Assembly: GCA_015680685.1 (NCBI GenBank)
Contig: MNCI01013833.1
Coordinates: 83,836-147,835 of the forward strand
Origin: Gnetum montanum
Lineage: Eukaryota; Streptophyta; Gnetopsida; Gnetales; Gnetaceae
Direction of reading: 5' to 3'
DNA length: 64,000 bases
Positions 21,766-32,560 of this stretch are shown piece after piece (the stretch's first letter is position 1; every line of letters begins with the position of its first letter). Under the pieces are notes generated by a model. That model ran no database searches, was not told where the DNA came from, and saw nothing but the letters and a program-made list of their open reading frames with translations. A program made the position numbers and the translations under genes.

Positions 21766-21996
21766 GAGGTCCAATTCATTTGCATGTTTGTGTGCTACTT
21801 TGGACTTAACTGCTATGTTGTCAATGTAATCATTGAGTAGACCTAACATGTAGTCACTAAAGATGTACGTCATGGCATGTTGATAAGTTGCTCTTGTGTT
21901 CTTAAGTCTGAAAGACATCATAGTATAACAAAATGTAGCCCAAGGGGTCATAAAATTAGTACTGAGCTGGTGCTTTAGCTTGATCCAAATCTGGTN
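21766..21996 (-). pseudogene. RT palm fragment, inverted between two Ns
   Basis: Minus-strand frame with QIWIKLKHQ, FMTPWATFCYTMMSFRLKN, IFSDYMLGLLNDYIDNI and VAHKHANELDL: the palm of the same RT, but opposite to the surrounding plus-strand pol. Turned round, it fits exactly between 21764 and 21998 with small gaps. The catalytic Y-x-D-D has become Y-I-D-N. Either a real micro-inversion or, more likely given the flanking Ns, a contig placed backwards. Confidence 0.9.
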
Positions 21997-21997
21997 C
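21997..21997. other. Assembly gap base (N)
   Basis: Right boundary of the inverted RT piece. About 160 bases of RT thumb (K-C-V-F to the N-P-N-K block) are missing. Confidence 0.9.
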
Positions 21998-22440
21998 TTA
22001 AGAAGCTATGAGGGTTACAAGGTAGATTGTAATTTATATGAAGGTTTATCACATGGTTGACTAATAAGTTATAACCAATGCAACACTTGCTAAAAAAAGG
22101 AGTTCACTTTGAGTGGATGGCTCAATGCCAAGAGCCATTTGACGACCTTAAATAGGAGTTGGCTCAACTTCCAATGGTCTACCCTTCACAAGGTGATAAA
22201 CCATTTTACATCTACCTTGCTACCTCTAACACATCCATCACTTCTCTACTTGTTCAAAAGTGAGGAAATGGCACAAAGGTCTCGATATACTAACTAGGAC
22301 ATACATTGGTTGCCTATTAAGCAAAGTATAATGATGTGAAAAAGAACTACCTTGCCTTAGTCTTCACACTTAAGAAATGGAGGCACTATCATTTTCGCAG
22401 TTAAGTCAACATCATTTGCAAAAGTAATGTACTCTGAACC
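21998..22440 (+). pseudogene. E1 RT thumb and connection
   Basis: Begins L-K-K-L-x-G-L-Q-G-R, then Q-H-L-L-K-K-G-V-H-F-E-W (22080-22110), CQEPFDDLK, then PFYIYLATSNTSITSLLVQK (22195-22260) and KNYLALVFTLKKWRHYHF (22340-22400). This is the conserved connection between RT and RNase H. Stops at 22155 and 22262 plus frame changes show decay. Confidence 0.88.
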
Positions 22441-23171
22441 ATTACCATGAATATCTATGAGAGTAGTCTTATTAAATGATGGAAAGCAATAACAATAGAG
22501 TTTGACCTACACTACATTACATAAGCATCAACCAAAGGTCAAGTAATAGTCGCACAACTTACAACCTTCCCAATTGATGATCAAGTAGTAATAAATCTTG
22601 AATTTAGATCTAGAATTTCTAGATGAGCATGTCACTAGCTTAAGTCAAGTGCTTAACAACTTTGAGATACTATTACACTTTGATGGTGCTTCAACCTCTC
22701 AAGGGGATAGTGCTGCTATTGTAATCACTTTCCCCTTCAAGGAGATCTAACCCTTCGCATATCATTTTGCATTCCCATGCACTAACAACATGGAAAAGTA
22801 TGAAGGTCTCCTCTGAGGCATCTTAGTAGCTTGTGACCTAGGAATACAAAACCTAGCGATCTAAGGTGACTTGTAGTTAATTGTTAACCAAGGCACAAAA
22901 TTCTATGCTTGTAAAGCCCAACACTTGTAACCCCATTGTGACCTGGCAAAGCACTGGCTTAAAGAGTTTCCAATTGTTGATGTTCAATACATTCCCCACA
23001 AAGAGAATGCCATTGTTGATGCATTAGCAACATTAGCCTTAAGCATTAACTTGATATGTTTGGCACATTTCCCACCTTGATGGTAGATTGCACTATTCTA
23101 TCATGCAAACTACTAATATTGCATCCATAGCCACAGTAAGAATGACCCATGTAATAGAATGGACATTAAGG
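22441..23171 (+). pseudogene. E1 RNase H
   Basis: KGQVIVAQLT at about 22540 precedes the domain. HFDGASTSQGDSAAIVI (about 22680-22725) holds the first catalytic Asp; YHFAFPCTNNMEKYEGLL (22760-22815) the Glu; LIVNQGTKF (22880-22905) follows D-L; and PIVDVQYIPHKENAIVDALA (22970-23030) the final Asp. This is the best preserved RNase H in the window. A plus-strand stretch leading to the integrase is then cut by E2 at 23177, inside the D-I-K-A-Y motif. Confidence 0.9.
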
Positions 23172-23176
23172 CATAT
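23172..23176. repeat. Target-site duplication of E2 (left)
   Basis: CATAT, paired with CATAC at 31750-31754. Removing E2 and one copy restores the D-I-K-A-Y-L-L codons of E1's integrase linker. Confidence 0.8.
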
Positions 23177-24472
23177 TGTGACATCCAAAATCATCAGCAT
23201 CTAGAATCACTGAGGGGTCAATGGATGCATAGCCTTAACCCCACCTCTGTGCTAGGGTCATGTTGGAAATGAAGGTAAACTACCCTAAATGGTCTTGTTG
23301 ATTGAATAGGGACTTTCCCGGTTGCAATTAGGGTAGTGGGTACAACCAGAGGATGGCATGGTTAGCCAAAATGCAAGTGCAAACAACATAAGATGGTGCT
23401 AAGTGTCAAAGCGGTGTTTCGTGGTGCTAAGTGTAGAGTGTAGCTATGGAATGGGGGTGAGCATAGCCAAGGGTTCTAACCAAAACGAGGATGTCAACGC
23501 ATGAAGACTACCACCTGAGTGTAGTACAACATGATGATGTGTGAAAAAAATATGAAAAGGTGCAAGAAAAATGCTAGAAAATGCTAGAAATAGGAGAGAG
23601 AAATGGAACACTGCCTCAAATGGGAGCATAGCTAACTCCAAAAGGATCTTAGAAGGTACACAATGTACAATAATCACAATGTAAGCACAATCATAGTTTT
23701 AGTCATATTAGGTCATGAAGTCTAATGCTTGCTATGCTGAACCATGCTTACTGAGTTGGTCACTACGGTGTACCATGTGGTGTTCTATAGGTTTGCAATA
23801 GGGTTGTAGTGGAACATGATGTTCAATTCTGCCTCTTTGCCTGTGTTGTGTGCTCTGGGTCTCATTCACCCATGAAGCTAAGTGTCAAGATGCCCAAAAT
23901 GCCAAATGGAAAGTGCTTAAAAATGCTCACATCCAAGGAATTCCAACCACTTGGGAATGCTAATCATTAAAATGTTGGGGGCCTAGAGGTATTTATAGTG
24001 CTAGGGTTAGCACAAAATGCAGATTAGATGCTATGTGGTAGTGCAATAGGTGAGACCTTTACTACACTCACTATGCTCTAGAGTGTAGGTATAATTTAGG
24101 ACAAATGGAAGTGCAAAAGAAATCCAAATTGTTGATCTTGCTTGCTAGAGGAGTGCTGGAGATGAGGTGAAGGCTGATGATAAGCTCTCTAGGCTTTTAG
24201 AGGCTCCTTTGCAATGCTACATTGGCTACGCTCTAGAGCATAACCCAACACTTAGACAAATTTTGAATTTGATGTCTAGCACTAGCTATGCTTGCTACAT
24301 TCTAAAGCATAGTAGGGATACTTAGAAAAACTTGGCACAAATTTTATCTTCTTCCACGCTATGCTAGCTATGCTTGAGAGCATAGCATCAACACTTAGAA
24401 GAATTTACCAAGTTTTGACACTTAGACAAATTTTCAGTCACAATGCTAAAGTCCAAAATTGGTGGTGTTTCA
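23177..24472 (-). repeat. E2 3' LTR
   Basis: Minus strand: TGAAACACCACC at 24472, GGATGTCACA at 23177, so ends match E1's LTR. TATA on the minus strand at 23997-23990. U3 contains CTACGCTCTAGAGCA (24226-24240), one of the few family dyads keeping CpG. About 110 bases shorter than the 5' LTR, mostly because of a tandem array present only there. Confidence 0.9.
23990..23997 (-). promoter_or_regulatory. TATA box of E2 3' LTR
   Basis: TATAAATACC on the minus strand, same context as the other family LTRs. Confidence 0.7.
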
Positions 24473-25976
24473 ATGGCCCCTCATTGTTGACATTTGGAGG
24501 AGTGGCCTAAGAGACATTAACAGAGAATTGCAAAACATCATAGTAGACATGGCACCAACATCGCTCATCAATACTTGATCAAATGATGCTTTGCTATGCT
24601 CGACAATGCTATGGATAAGGGTATGCTAAGGGAAAAGGGTGTAGACAATGTGCTAGAGAGATGAAATGCAAGTAGAGGAAATAAAATGCAAACATTATAT
24701 CCTAATGCAAGATGTGAAGTCAGCATGGCTAATAGTGACCATGGCATGAAGTGGCTTACCCATGAATTGGCCTCTCATTGAAGTGCTCATGAGAGAGTCA
24801 AAGTCTATCCAAGGCTGGGCCGATTATAAAATTGCAACGTTGTCAATTTGCTTGGAGATGTGCTTTTCACATTTTTTTCTTTTTTTTTGTTTTTTATATT
24901 TTGCTATTTTTTTTAAAAAAAAATTTGCTTTTTTTTTTCTCTTTTTTTTGCTACGAGGTGAACCTCCATTAGGTTCAACTTACTACTAAATGCTAGTTGA
25001 AAATTGACCATCAAGTAGATGGGCTTTGTTTTGATGTGACCATGTCACATTTGTAGGACAAGTGTTTCCTCTCAAGGATGAGTTGCATTACATCTGCTTG
25101 GGCTTTGACTAGCCAAAAAAGGCTCCCTATGGGATGAGTTGCATTACATCCGCCATGGGTTCTATGGTCGATGTAAAGAGAATGCCATATGTGTCACTAT
25201 GCATATGCATTAGAGGGATGTGCAATCATGAGTATGAGAGGGATGAGAGGATATTGGGATGAAGGAGTGGATGTGCATAGGTTATAACAGGGTGAGGGGG
25301 ATGTGCACTCTTGAGTGACTTAACTAGTCTAATTATGCACATTGGAGCAATGTGGCAACTTGTTGTTGCGATGAGATGCATCTCTGCACAACCTCCGAGG
25401 CTTCATCCTACAAACATAACTCTGAGAAGACAAGAAAACCACAAAACTTAAAATGCAAGTGCAAATTCCAGATGTGAAGATGCTGCAAGTGCTAGATGCA
25501 AAGATGTTGCAAATGCATCAAATGCTATGCTAGTTGCAAGTGCTTAAGAAGTTAATGAAAGTGCTAGGGCAATGATGTTGTGAGTCCTCTAAAGACCACA
25601 CCAATGGTAGGTGCTCCAAAAAATTAGTAGAATTATGGGAGGTGATGATGCTGGCAATGCATGAACCCAATTTAAGGTCCTAATAGACCGTTAACCTAGC
25701 TTAAGGTCTTGGCAGATCAGGGGATGCTATTTTATAATCTTCGTAGACATCTGTGTGCCAATTTAACATTGTAGCAGATGATGAATGTTGTGCCAGTTTA
25801 ACACCATGAACCAAGGATGATCTATGCCATTTTATAGTCATAGCAGACTATTGCACTAGTTTATAGTCGTAGCGAAGTGTCTATGCTAGTTTTTTGCATC
25901 ATGGTGAACGAGTGCTTACCTTGCTTGTGTAAGGTGTGATGCTACATGCGTAGTCATGCTATGTGCATAGAAGATC
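24473..25976 (-). other. E2 3' non-coding region and polypurine tract
   Basis: No coding signal. On the minus strand GAGGGGCCAT abuts the 3' LTR (24473-24483), a good polypurine tract. A T-rich tract of about 95 bases lies at 24865-24955. 25050-25400 is homologous (inverted) to 33770-34200 in E1, including GCAGAGATGCATCTCAT. 25670-25930 contains about six loosely repeated units around 'tgctagtttatagtcgtagc'. These are 3' UTR landmarks shared with E1. Confidence 0.65.
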
Positions 25977-26384
25977 CTGCAAAAATCAACTAGAGAAATA
26001 AAATCAAGTAGCACTTATCATAAATAGAGTAAATAGAGTTAAAATGCATGAATGAAGGCAGATAAATGCAAAAAGTGATAGTTTAGGTCGTTCTGGGCCA
26101 TGGGCTAGTTTAAGGCCTTTTCAGGCCATGTGTTTTTGTAGTTTTATGTTTTTTTCATTTTTATGTGTTTTTGATGATTTTGAAATGCAATGTGTAAGCT
26201 AAGTGGATGGATGCATAAACAAAGTAGAAATGCATAAACAAAGTGAAGTAGTGTGTAAACTAGATAAGTAAGTAAAATGTAAATGCATGAACAAATGCAA
26301 TGCAAGAAAAAACCAAAAATGCATTGCCAATAGAGGTAAGGGGTAAGCAACTGCTTAGTGCATTTTTGACCAAGGGAAAGTCTT
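25977..26384 (-). other. E2 shortened intron-like interval
   Basis: On the minus strand from after protease to TTTTTGCAG/GATC. About 400 bases against about 6.5 kb in E1 and A; the antisense gene is missing. A remnant of the GGCC minisatellite lies at 26080-26135 and AT-rich 'aaatgcataaacaaag' runs at 26210-26300. The expected donor AAG/GTAC is AAG/ACTT here. Confidence 0.5.
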
Positions 26385-26990
26385 GGTCAGATAGTTGCTT
26401 CCTAATTTGGTTTGGGTTAGGCATGTGCAAGGCTTAGGATCCTCTAGGATGTTGTTGGCTTCAACCACTCATTTGGGTGTGTTAGCCTTAGGTGTTACAT
26501 TGGTTGCCACAGGTGTACCGCTAAGAAAATCTACCTCTGACACTTACTCCATGTCTATGTTGTGGATAGCTAGAGAGGAGGTGTTATCACCATGGATGAT
26601 AACTTGACCACCTTCGTGTGAAAGGTGAAATTCTTGATGGGTGGGAGAGGAGATGGCCCATAGTTGAGCTAGCCAAGGTCTACCCAAGATTAGGTTAAAG
26701 TCTGGAATCTCCTCTATGATAGTGAAATCTATGTTGGTGGGGAATTTCTCTACTACTAGGAAGGATAAGTTCATTGTACCCCTGATGGTGGCATGTGATC
26801 CATTAAAGGATTTTAGACACATGATTTTGGTTGGCTTGATTTCATCTGCTAGGCCTAACTTGTTGATGATGGAGTATAGGACTGCATTTGTTGCTGCACC
26901 ATCATCGACATGCACTTTGTGGATCATGCACTACACAATAGGTATGCTAATAGACAATGGAGCTATAGTGACCTACCCTCATTCAGGGTT
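26385..26990 (-). pseudogene. E2 protease
   Basis: 127-codon clean frame (26544-26927) with HKVHVDDGAATNAVL (active site D-D-G-A), LKSFNGSHATIRGTM and FNLILGRPWLAQLW. This is the most intact protease of the family here. A further frame continues to the C-terminal K-Q-L motif near 26395. It processes the gag-pro polyprotein in related elements. Confidence 0.88.
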
Positions 26991-29893
26991 GACCTTAACT
27001 ACATTGTTGAGAAAGGCTAGGGATGTTGAACCTGATTCTTGTGGTGTAGGAAATAAAATTGTTGCAAGGATGGATGCCTCATCTGTAGGGATGTCCTCCA
27101 TAATAGGAATGGAGGCCAACATCAAGGCCAACACTTGGAAATGAGTAGATGAGGTCATGGCTAATTCATACAAGATCAACGTTGTGTTCCTTTACTTTAG
27201 CATTTGTTTCACCTAGGTTAGTGCATCTACAAAGTCCTTGTCATCAGCCATTATGTTGGCCTTAACTTCCTCCATGCAACTTGAGAGATGGATCTCTTAC
27301 AGAGGAAACTTAGGCTTGGCTTACTTGAGGGTAGGGATCCTAGTGTTTAGTTTTTGCTTGTTGGTTGTGGCCTTTGCTTGGTCCATGGGGGTCACAAGAC
27401 ACTCATTCGTCCTCTTGCATTATCATTTGGTAGGCCTACCTGGGTTGTTGGTGGGGTTGACCCTTGAAGGAGGAGAGGCCAAGATGTTGCCCATTATTAG
27501 GCTTCAGGTAGATGAGGGTCCATCACATTGTGGCACCCTTATGACAAACTTTGATTTAGGAATTGTTGTGGGACCAACTTGTTGTGGCACCTTCATGATG
27601 AAAGGTTGCTTAGTGGTTGTTGTTGTTGCATCATGCCAATTTAATGTCTTAGCGGATGGTTGGTTTGGTTGCCAGTTTAATGTCTTAGTGAATGAACACT
27701 ATGGAACCTTAACCATAAAGGATGTTGTGGGTGCTCGAGGTGGCACTTTAATAAAAAAGGGGGGCCTCTTACTTGTGGAGGTCAAGGGGATTCTTACCTT
27801 ACTAGGAGGCACACGGATCACAAAAGGTTGTTGTGCAAGTTTAGACTTGCCATCTACATTGATGGATTTTATGACGTAGGGGGCATTGTTTGCATTGGAT
27901 TGGCTCGCTACATCGAGTACCAATTGGCCCCATTCTATCATTCTTTGTAGGTCATCTTGTAAATCATGACAGTAGTTCGTACTATGACCAAACAGCTAGT
28001 GGTAATGACAGTATTAGTCTAGTTCGAAATGTTGTGGGACTAGAGGCTCATTCAGTACTACTAAGGTGGGGTTCCTTAGTAGTTTGTAGTACCTATCATG
28101 TTTTTGGAAAGTAATCTCTGATATGTGTTTGTATTGAATTCTCCTAGCTTTCAAAAGTTTCTCCAGTAGTTTAGAGGGTTCCATTGGTAATAGTGTATAC
28201 TTTGAGCAATCCTTACACTCAAAGTTAGGCCTTAGAACAACCCCTACTAATGTAGGTGAATTGGCAACTTTGTGAGCTAGGTCCCTGGGCTACTTAGCTA
28301 TCAGGCCCTAGTTGGTTGCTTTTGTACTTGTGGCCACTATTACCACTATTTGTTTTCTTGTATGCATGTTGGTTTTTATAGGCCACATAGGCTGGGTCAT
28401 TGCTAGCTTATGCTACCTCATCTATGCCCTTCATTTGGGCAAAGTCTTGGTTGAGAGACTTTGGGACCAGATAATATAATTTAGACTTAATGAAGTCATT
28501 CACTACATCCTTAAAGATGGCCAGTAGGTGCGTTTTTGCTGAGGTTCATGTATTTTTCTCAATGCAATGTTCCAACATTGGAGGAATTTTGGCACGGGCT
28601 CTAGGGACCTTTACTTGACCTACATGAGCTAGTTGAGGGTTACTTTAGGCTTTAGGTTGTACCTAAAGCATGTTACAAATTGACTTATGAGATCCTCCAA
28701 AGAAGAGATTAAGGCCTTGGGTAGCATGTGATACCATTCTATGGCCTTGTTAGTCAGTGACATGCGGAACATGTGCATGATGGCATGTAGCTAAGCTTGA
28801 AGGAGCAAGCACTCGAATCGAAATGTGACCAAGTGTGCATTGGGATTCCTTTCACCATTGTACTTAGTGAGTTGAGGTAGTTGGGCCCCAATTGGGAGAG
28901 TCAAGGGTGGGACTATAGGACTTATGGGGTCATCCTGGTAGAAGTCCACCACCTTGATGATTTCATAGGAGGTAGCTTTAAGTCGGTTAATCTCCTCTAT
29001 CAAACTTTGGATTAGCTAGAATGCCTGATCCAAGCTTAGGGATGTGCCAATTGGTTGCATTGGCTGGGCTTGTGATGGTTGCATAGCATGGGGTCGAATT
29101 GTTGGTTGCAAAGTTTGCTAGTTTAATGTTGTAGTGGACAGTCATTGCTAGTTTAATGTCATAGCAAATAATCATTGACAATTTAACGTCATAGTAGATG
29201 ATCATTTCCAGTTTAACATCATAGCAAATAGCTGTTGCTAGTTTAACATCATAGTAGATGGGTTTAGTTGATGTGTTGGCTGAGTGATGGGCTTGATGAC
29301 CAAGGCGGATTGCACACAAGTTCCTTGGATGGATGCCATGGGCACTGATGGGACAAGAAGGACATAGGATGCTTGAGTCATTTGGATCTCAGAGGTGGCC
29401 CTTGTATGAGAATAGGGTTGGGGAAATGCATTGGTTACTTGTAAAGAAGGCTGAATTAGCATGGTCACCATCTTGGAGGGGACAAGTGGACCAAACGAAG
29501 GAGGGCCCATGGTAGGGAGCAGTTGTTGGAAGATAGTGTAGAGGGGGCTCTCACATTTAGAGCAGGCCTCAAACTCATCTTCTTCCTCCTATAAGGCTTC
29601 CTCATAGGTTGTTCCTACATCATGCTTGTTTGCACGAATGAGTTGGGACAACAACTAATGGTAAGACTTTGTGAGTGGGATTATATCAAACAAGTTAGGG
29701 TTGTATTCTCTTCCATCTTGATGGACTCATTCATAGTCCTATTTTACCTCCAAATCATGGCAATCCACTTGTAATCTTGGTTGGATTTTGGCACAAAAAA
29801 ATTGTATTGTTTGTGGCCTAGTGTGGCATGCTTTGGGTGGATCATGGTGTTAAATGTATTAGACACCAATGTGGAAGGTTGATCTGGATTCAT
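26991..29893 (-). pseudogene. E2 gag
   Basis: Start ATG at 29893 (M-N-P-D-Q-P-S-T), matching D and E1. Capsid: EVVDFYQDDPISPIVPPLTL, QLPQLTKYNGERNPNAHLVT, and FECLLLQA (28791-29003), then W-Y-H-M-L-P and CFRYNLKP nearer 28650. The linker (27640-27941) carries at least four F-V-I-R-V-P type repeats. Within the N-terminal part (29090-29260) a 39-base minisatellite is translated in frame as repeated x-I-I-Y-Y-D-V-K-L-A-M units. Stops between frames show decay. Confidence 0.85.
29090..29275 (-). repeat. 39-base tandem repeat inside E2 gag
   Basis: About five units of 'gctagtttaa(t/c)gtcatagcaaa...atcattg'. On the minus strand the 110-codon frame reads Y-D-V-K-L or Y-N-I-K-L every 12-13 residues. 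The same sequence type forms the non-coding repeats at 25670-25930 and 32920-33230. Confidence 0.8.
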
Positions 29894-30342
29894 GTCCATA
29901 GATCAGATTGTGAGAGTTGCTGTTTGTAAAAAATGGCTAACTCTAAAAATTGTAGAAAAATGATTAAGTTTTCTGGTAGTAGAGAAATGGCTAAGTATGG
30001 AAATTACAAAAAAAATTGACTAAGTGTAAAACAGTAGATAATTGGATAAGTATAAAAATGTAGAAAAAATGCTAAGCATGAAAATGCAAAAAGAAAATGC
30101 TAACTATAAAAGCTATTGAAAATGGCTAACTCTAGTGCCACGCTCGCTAGGATAGAGGCTATTATGCTTTGAGAACTTGTTATGCTCTTTACAAAATCTA
30201 GAGTTTTGAATGCAATGGATACGTTCTAGGGGAACTGATGACTGGGACCAATCTACACCAACTAGTGGTGGAGAGAGCATGTGGGAAAACAATCAGAAAA
30301 TGAATAAGGAAATGGCAAGGCCCTCCTTCTAGTGCCAAAAAT
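29894..30342 (-). other. E2 leader and primer-binding site
   Basis: On the minus strand TTGGCACTAGAAGGAGGGCC begins about 5 bases inside the LTR end (30318-30337): primer-binding site. Between 29928 and 30140 the leader has about seven units of 'aaaaatggctaa(g/c)tctaaaaattgtag' of 25-35 bases. The same type of leader array is in A (47155-47260) and E1 (3840-3990). Confidence 0.7.
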
Positions 30343-31136
30343 TGTGACATCCAAAAATGTTGGTGGCTGGAATCACCAAGGGGTTAATAGAAGCATAGTG
30401 TTAACCCTACCTCTGTGTGAGGGCCATGCTAGAAACAGAGTCAGAGCATCCTAAATGGTCTTGTCGATCGAATAGGGACTTTGCCAATTGCAATCAAGGT
30501 GGTGGGTACAACAAGGAGTGGCATGGTTAGCTGAAATGTAAGTGTAAACAACACAAGATGGTGCTAAGTGTCAAAGTGGTGTTTCACAGTGCTAAGTGTA
30601 GAGCATAGCCATGGAATGGGGGCAAGCATAGCTAAGGGTTTTAACCAAAATGAGGGTGTTAACCCATAAAGACTATCACTCGAGCGTAGTACAACATGAC
30701 AACGCATGAAAAAAATATGAAAAGATGCAAGAAAATGCTAGAAAATGTTAGAAAGAAGAGAGATAAATGGAACACCACCCCAAATGGAAGTGTAGTTAAC
30801 TCCAAAAGGGTCTTAGAAGGTACATAGTGTACAACAGGCACAATGGAAGCATAGTCTACAATAGGCACAATGGAAGCATAGTCATAGTCTTAGTCGTATT
30901 GGGCCATGAAGTCTAATGCTCATCATGATGAATCATGCCTACTGGGTTGGCCACCACGGTGTATCATGCCATGTTCTATAGGGTTGCAATGGGACTGCAG
31001 TGGGCTGTGATGTGCAACTCTACCTCTCTGCTAATGTTGTGTGCTCTAGGTCTTGTTTTCCCACGGAGCTAAGTGCCAAGATGCCCAAAATGCCACATGC
31101 CAAGTGCTTAAAAATGCTCACATCCAAAGAATGCCA

Positions 31137-31250
31137 ACCACTTGGGAATGCCAATAGTTGGGGAATTCCAATAGTCTAGGAATGCCAACCATCAAGGTAT
31201 GCCAACCATCAAGGAATGCCAATAGTTAGGGAATGCCAACCATTAAAATG
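31137..31250. repeat. Tandem array in E2 5' LTR
   Basis: About five units of 'gggaatgccaaccatcaa' / 'gggaatgccaatagtta' of 18-20 bases just downstream of the TATA box in the transcript sense. The 3' LTR has one to two units (23940-23975). Confidence 0.8.
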
Positions 31251-31265
31251 TTGGTGGTCCAGAGG

Positions 31266-31273
31266 TATTTATA
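31266..31273 (-). promoter_or_regulatory. TATA box of E2 5' LTR
   Basis: TATAAATACC on the minus strand, matching 23997-23990. Confidence 0.7.
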
Positions 31274-31749
31274 ATGCTAGGGTTAGCATAAAATGTAGAT
31301 CAAGTGCCACATGCTAGTGTAGTAGGTGAGACCCTTGCTACGCTCGCTACACTCTAGATCATAGGTACAATCTATGATAAATAGGAAGTGCAAGAGGAAT
31401 TCAAATTGCTAATCTTGCTTGCTGGAGGAGTGCTGGAGTTGAGGTGAAGGCTGATGCTGAGCTCTAGAGGCTTTTGGAGGCTTCTCTACAGTGCTACGAT
31501 GGCTATGCTCTGGAGCATAACCCAACACTTAGACAAATTTTGAATTCGATGTGTAGCACTAGCTATGCTTACTACACTCTAGAGCATAGTAGGGATACTT
31601 AGAAAAACTTGGCACAAATTTGGTCTTCTTCCACGCTACATTGGCTACGCTCAAGAGCATAGCACCAACATCTAGAAGAATTTTCCAAGTTTTAACACTT
31701 AGAAAAATTTGTAGTTGCAATGCTAAAGTCCAAAATTGGTGGTGTTTCA

Positions 31750-31754
31750 CATAC
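31750..31754. repeat. Target-site duplication of E2 (right)
   Basis: CATAC, one base different from CATAT at 23172-23176. Confidence 0.8.
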
Positions 31755-32560
31755 CTTCTATAGGGTGAGCCTCCACAACACCTAACCACTATCCAAAAGG
31801 ATGTAGTATGAAAATGATCGTGGCAATATGTCATCATAGGTGATAGCATCTTGTGTCATAGATCTTACGATGGCATACTACTAACCTGTGTAAATGACAT
31901 CGAAGCATAGACAATCATTGAACAAGTCCATGAAGGACTATGTCAAGGTCACATAGCACCCAGGGAAATGACAACAAAAATCAAATTCTTAGGCTACTAC
32001 TGACATTACATGGAGCACGATTGTGTCTCCAAGGTCAAAACATGCAATATTTTTCAACAACATGGCAACTTAATGCACATGCCATTGACTGAGCTACACA
32101 TGATGCAGATCACATGGCTATTCCAACACTAGGGGTTGGACATCATTGGATCAATAATGCCTAAGTCCTATGCAGGGTATAGCTTCATTATAACTACAAC
32201 TGATTATTTTACCAAATGGGTTGAACCTATTTCCCTTAGGAAGATAACATCATAGTAGGTCTACAAATTTATACTCGATAACATAGTAACTTGTTTTGGT
32301 TTACCCATGAGCATCATAATGGACAACGAGCCATAGTTTAGGAGTGCTAAAACCAAGGCCTTCTACGAGAGCTTCAAAATCAAACATTCCTTCTCACTTG
32401 TAGGAAAATGGCCAAGCAAAGGCCACAAACAAAGTCATCATCAACCTTCTAAAGGAGATGCTCACTAGCAGCAAATGACGATAGCATGAGCAATTAGTCT
32501 ATGCACTATGGGCCTACCACACAACACATAAGACAACAATAGGTAAGATGCCATATAGTA
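31755..32560 (+). pseudogene. E1 integrase, N-terminal and core
   Basis: Continues RNase H across E2. G-E-P-P-Q-H-L-T-T-I-Q-K-D, then the finger HEGLCQGHIAPREM (31932-31975), C-x-x-F in K-T-C-N-I-F-Q (32035-32060; last Cys changed to Phe). The core has GLDIIGSIMPKSYAGYSF (first catalytic Asp, about 32135), DYFTKWVEPISL and GLPMSIIMDNEP (second Asp, about 32320). The catalytic Glu region is decayed (about 32405-32430). It is cut at 32561 by X after the A-Y-H-T-T-H-K-T-T-x-G motif. The C-terminal domain is absent from the assembly. Confidence 0.9.

Larger units (their letters stand above)
23177..31749 (-). mobile_element. E2: short LTR-gag-pro-LTR derivative of the same family
   Basis: 8.57-kb minus-strand insertion in E1's pol, flanked by CATAT/CATAC. 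LTRs are 30343-31749 (5') and 23177-24472 (3'). The internal region carries only gag and protease (26385-29893) and then non-coding repeats; antisense gene, RT, RNase H and integrase are absent. A short intron-like stretch and its 3' splice site (25977) survive, followed by about 20 bases matching the pol exon start, so the pol deletion happened downstream of a retained intron end. It must have moved with enzymes supplied in trans. Confidence 0.88.
30343..31749 (-). repeat. E2 5' LTR
   Basis: Minus strand from TGAAACACCACC (31749) to GATGTCACA (30343). TATA at 31273-31266. Homologous throughout to 23177-24472. Contains a tandem array at 31137-31250 absent from its partner. Confidence 0.9.

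Noticed and set aside
21766-21996. Separate minus-strand element inserted in E1's RT
   Set aside because: The piece supplies exactly the RT part missing from E1 and is bounded by Ns, so a reversed contig explains it better than an insertion.
26716-27144. 142-codon plus-strand ORF
   Set aside because: Antisense to the E2 protease, which carries the D-D-G-A motif on the minus strand.
27238-27879. 213-codon plus-strand ORF, the longest in the window
   Set aside because: It is the antisense shadow of E2 gag, whose minus-strand linker repeats and motifs are recognisable in the same bases.
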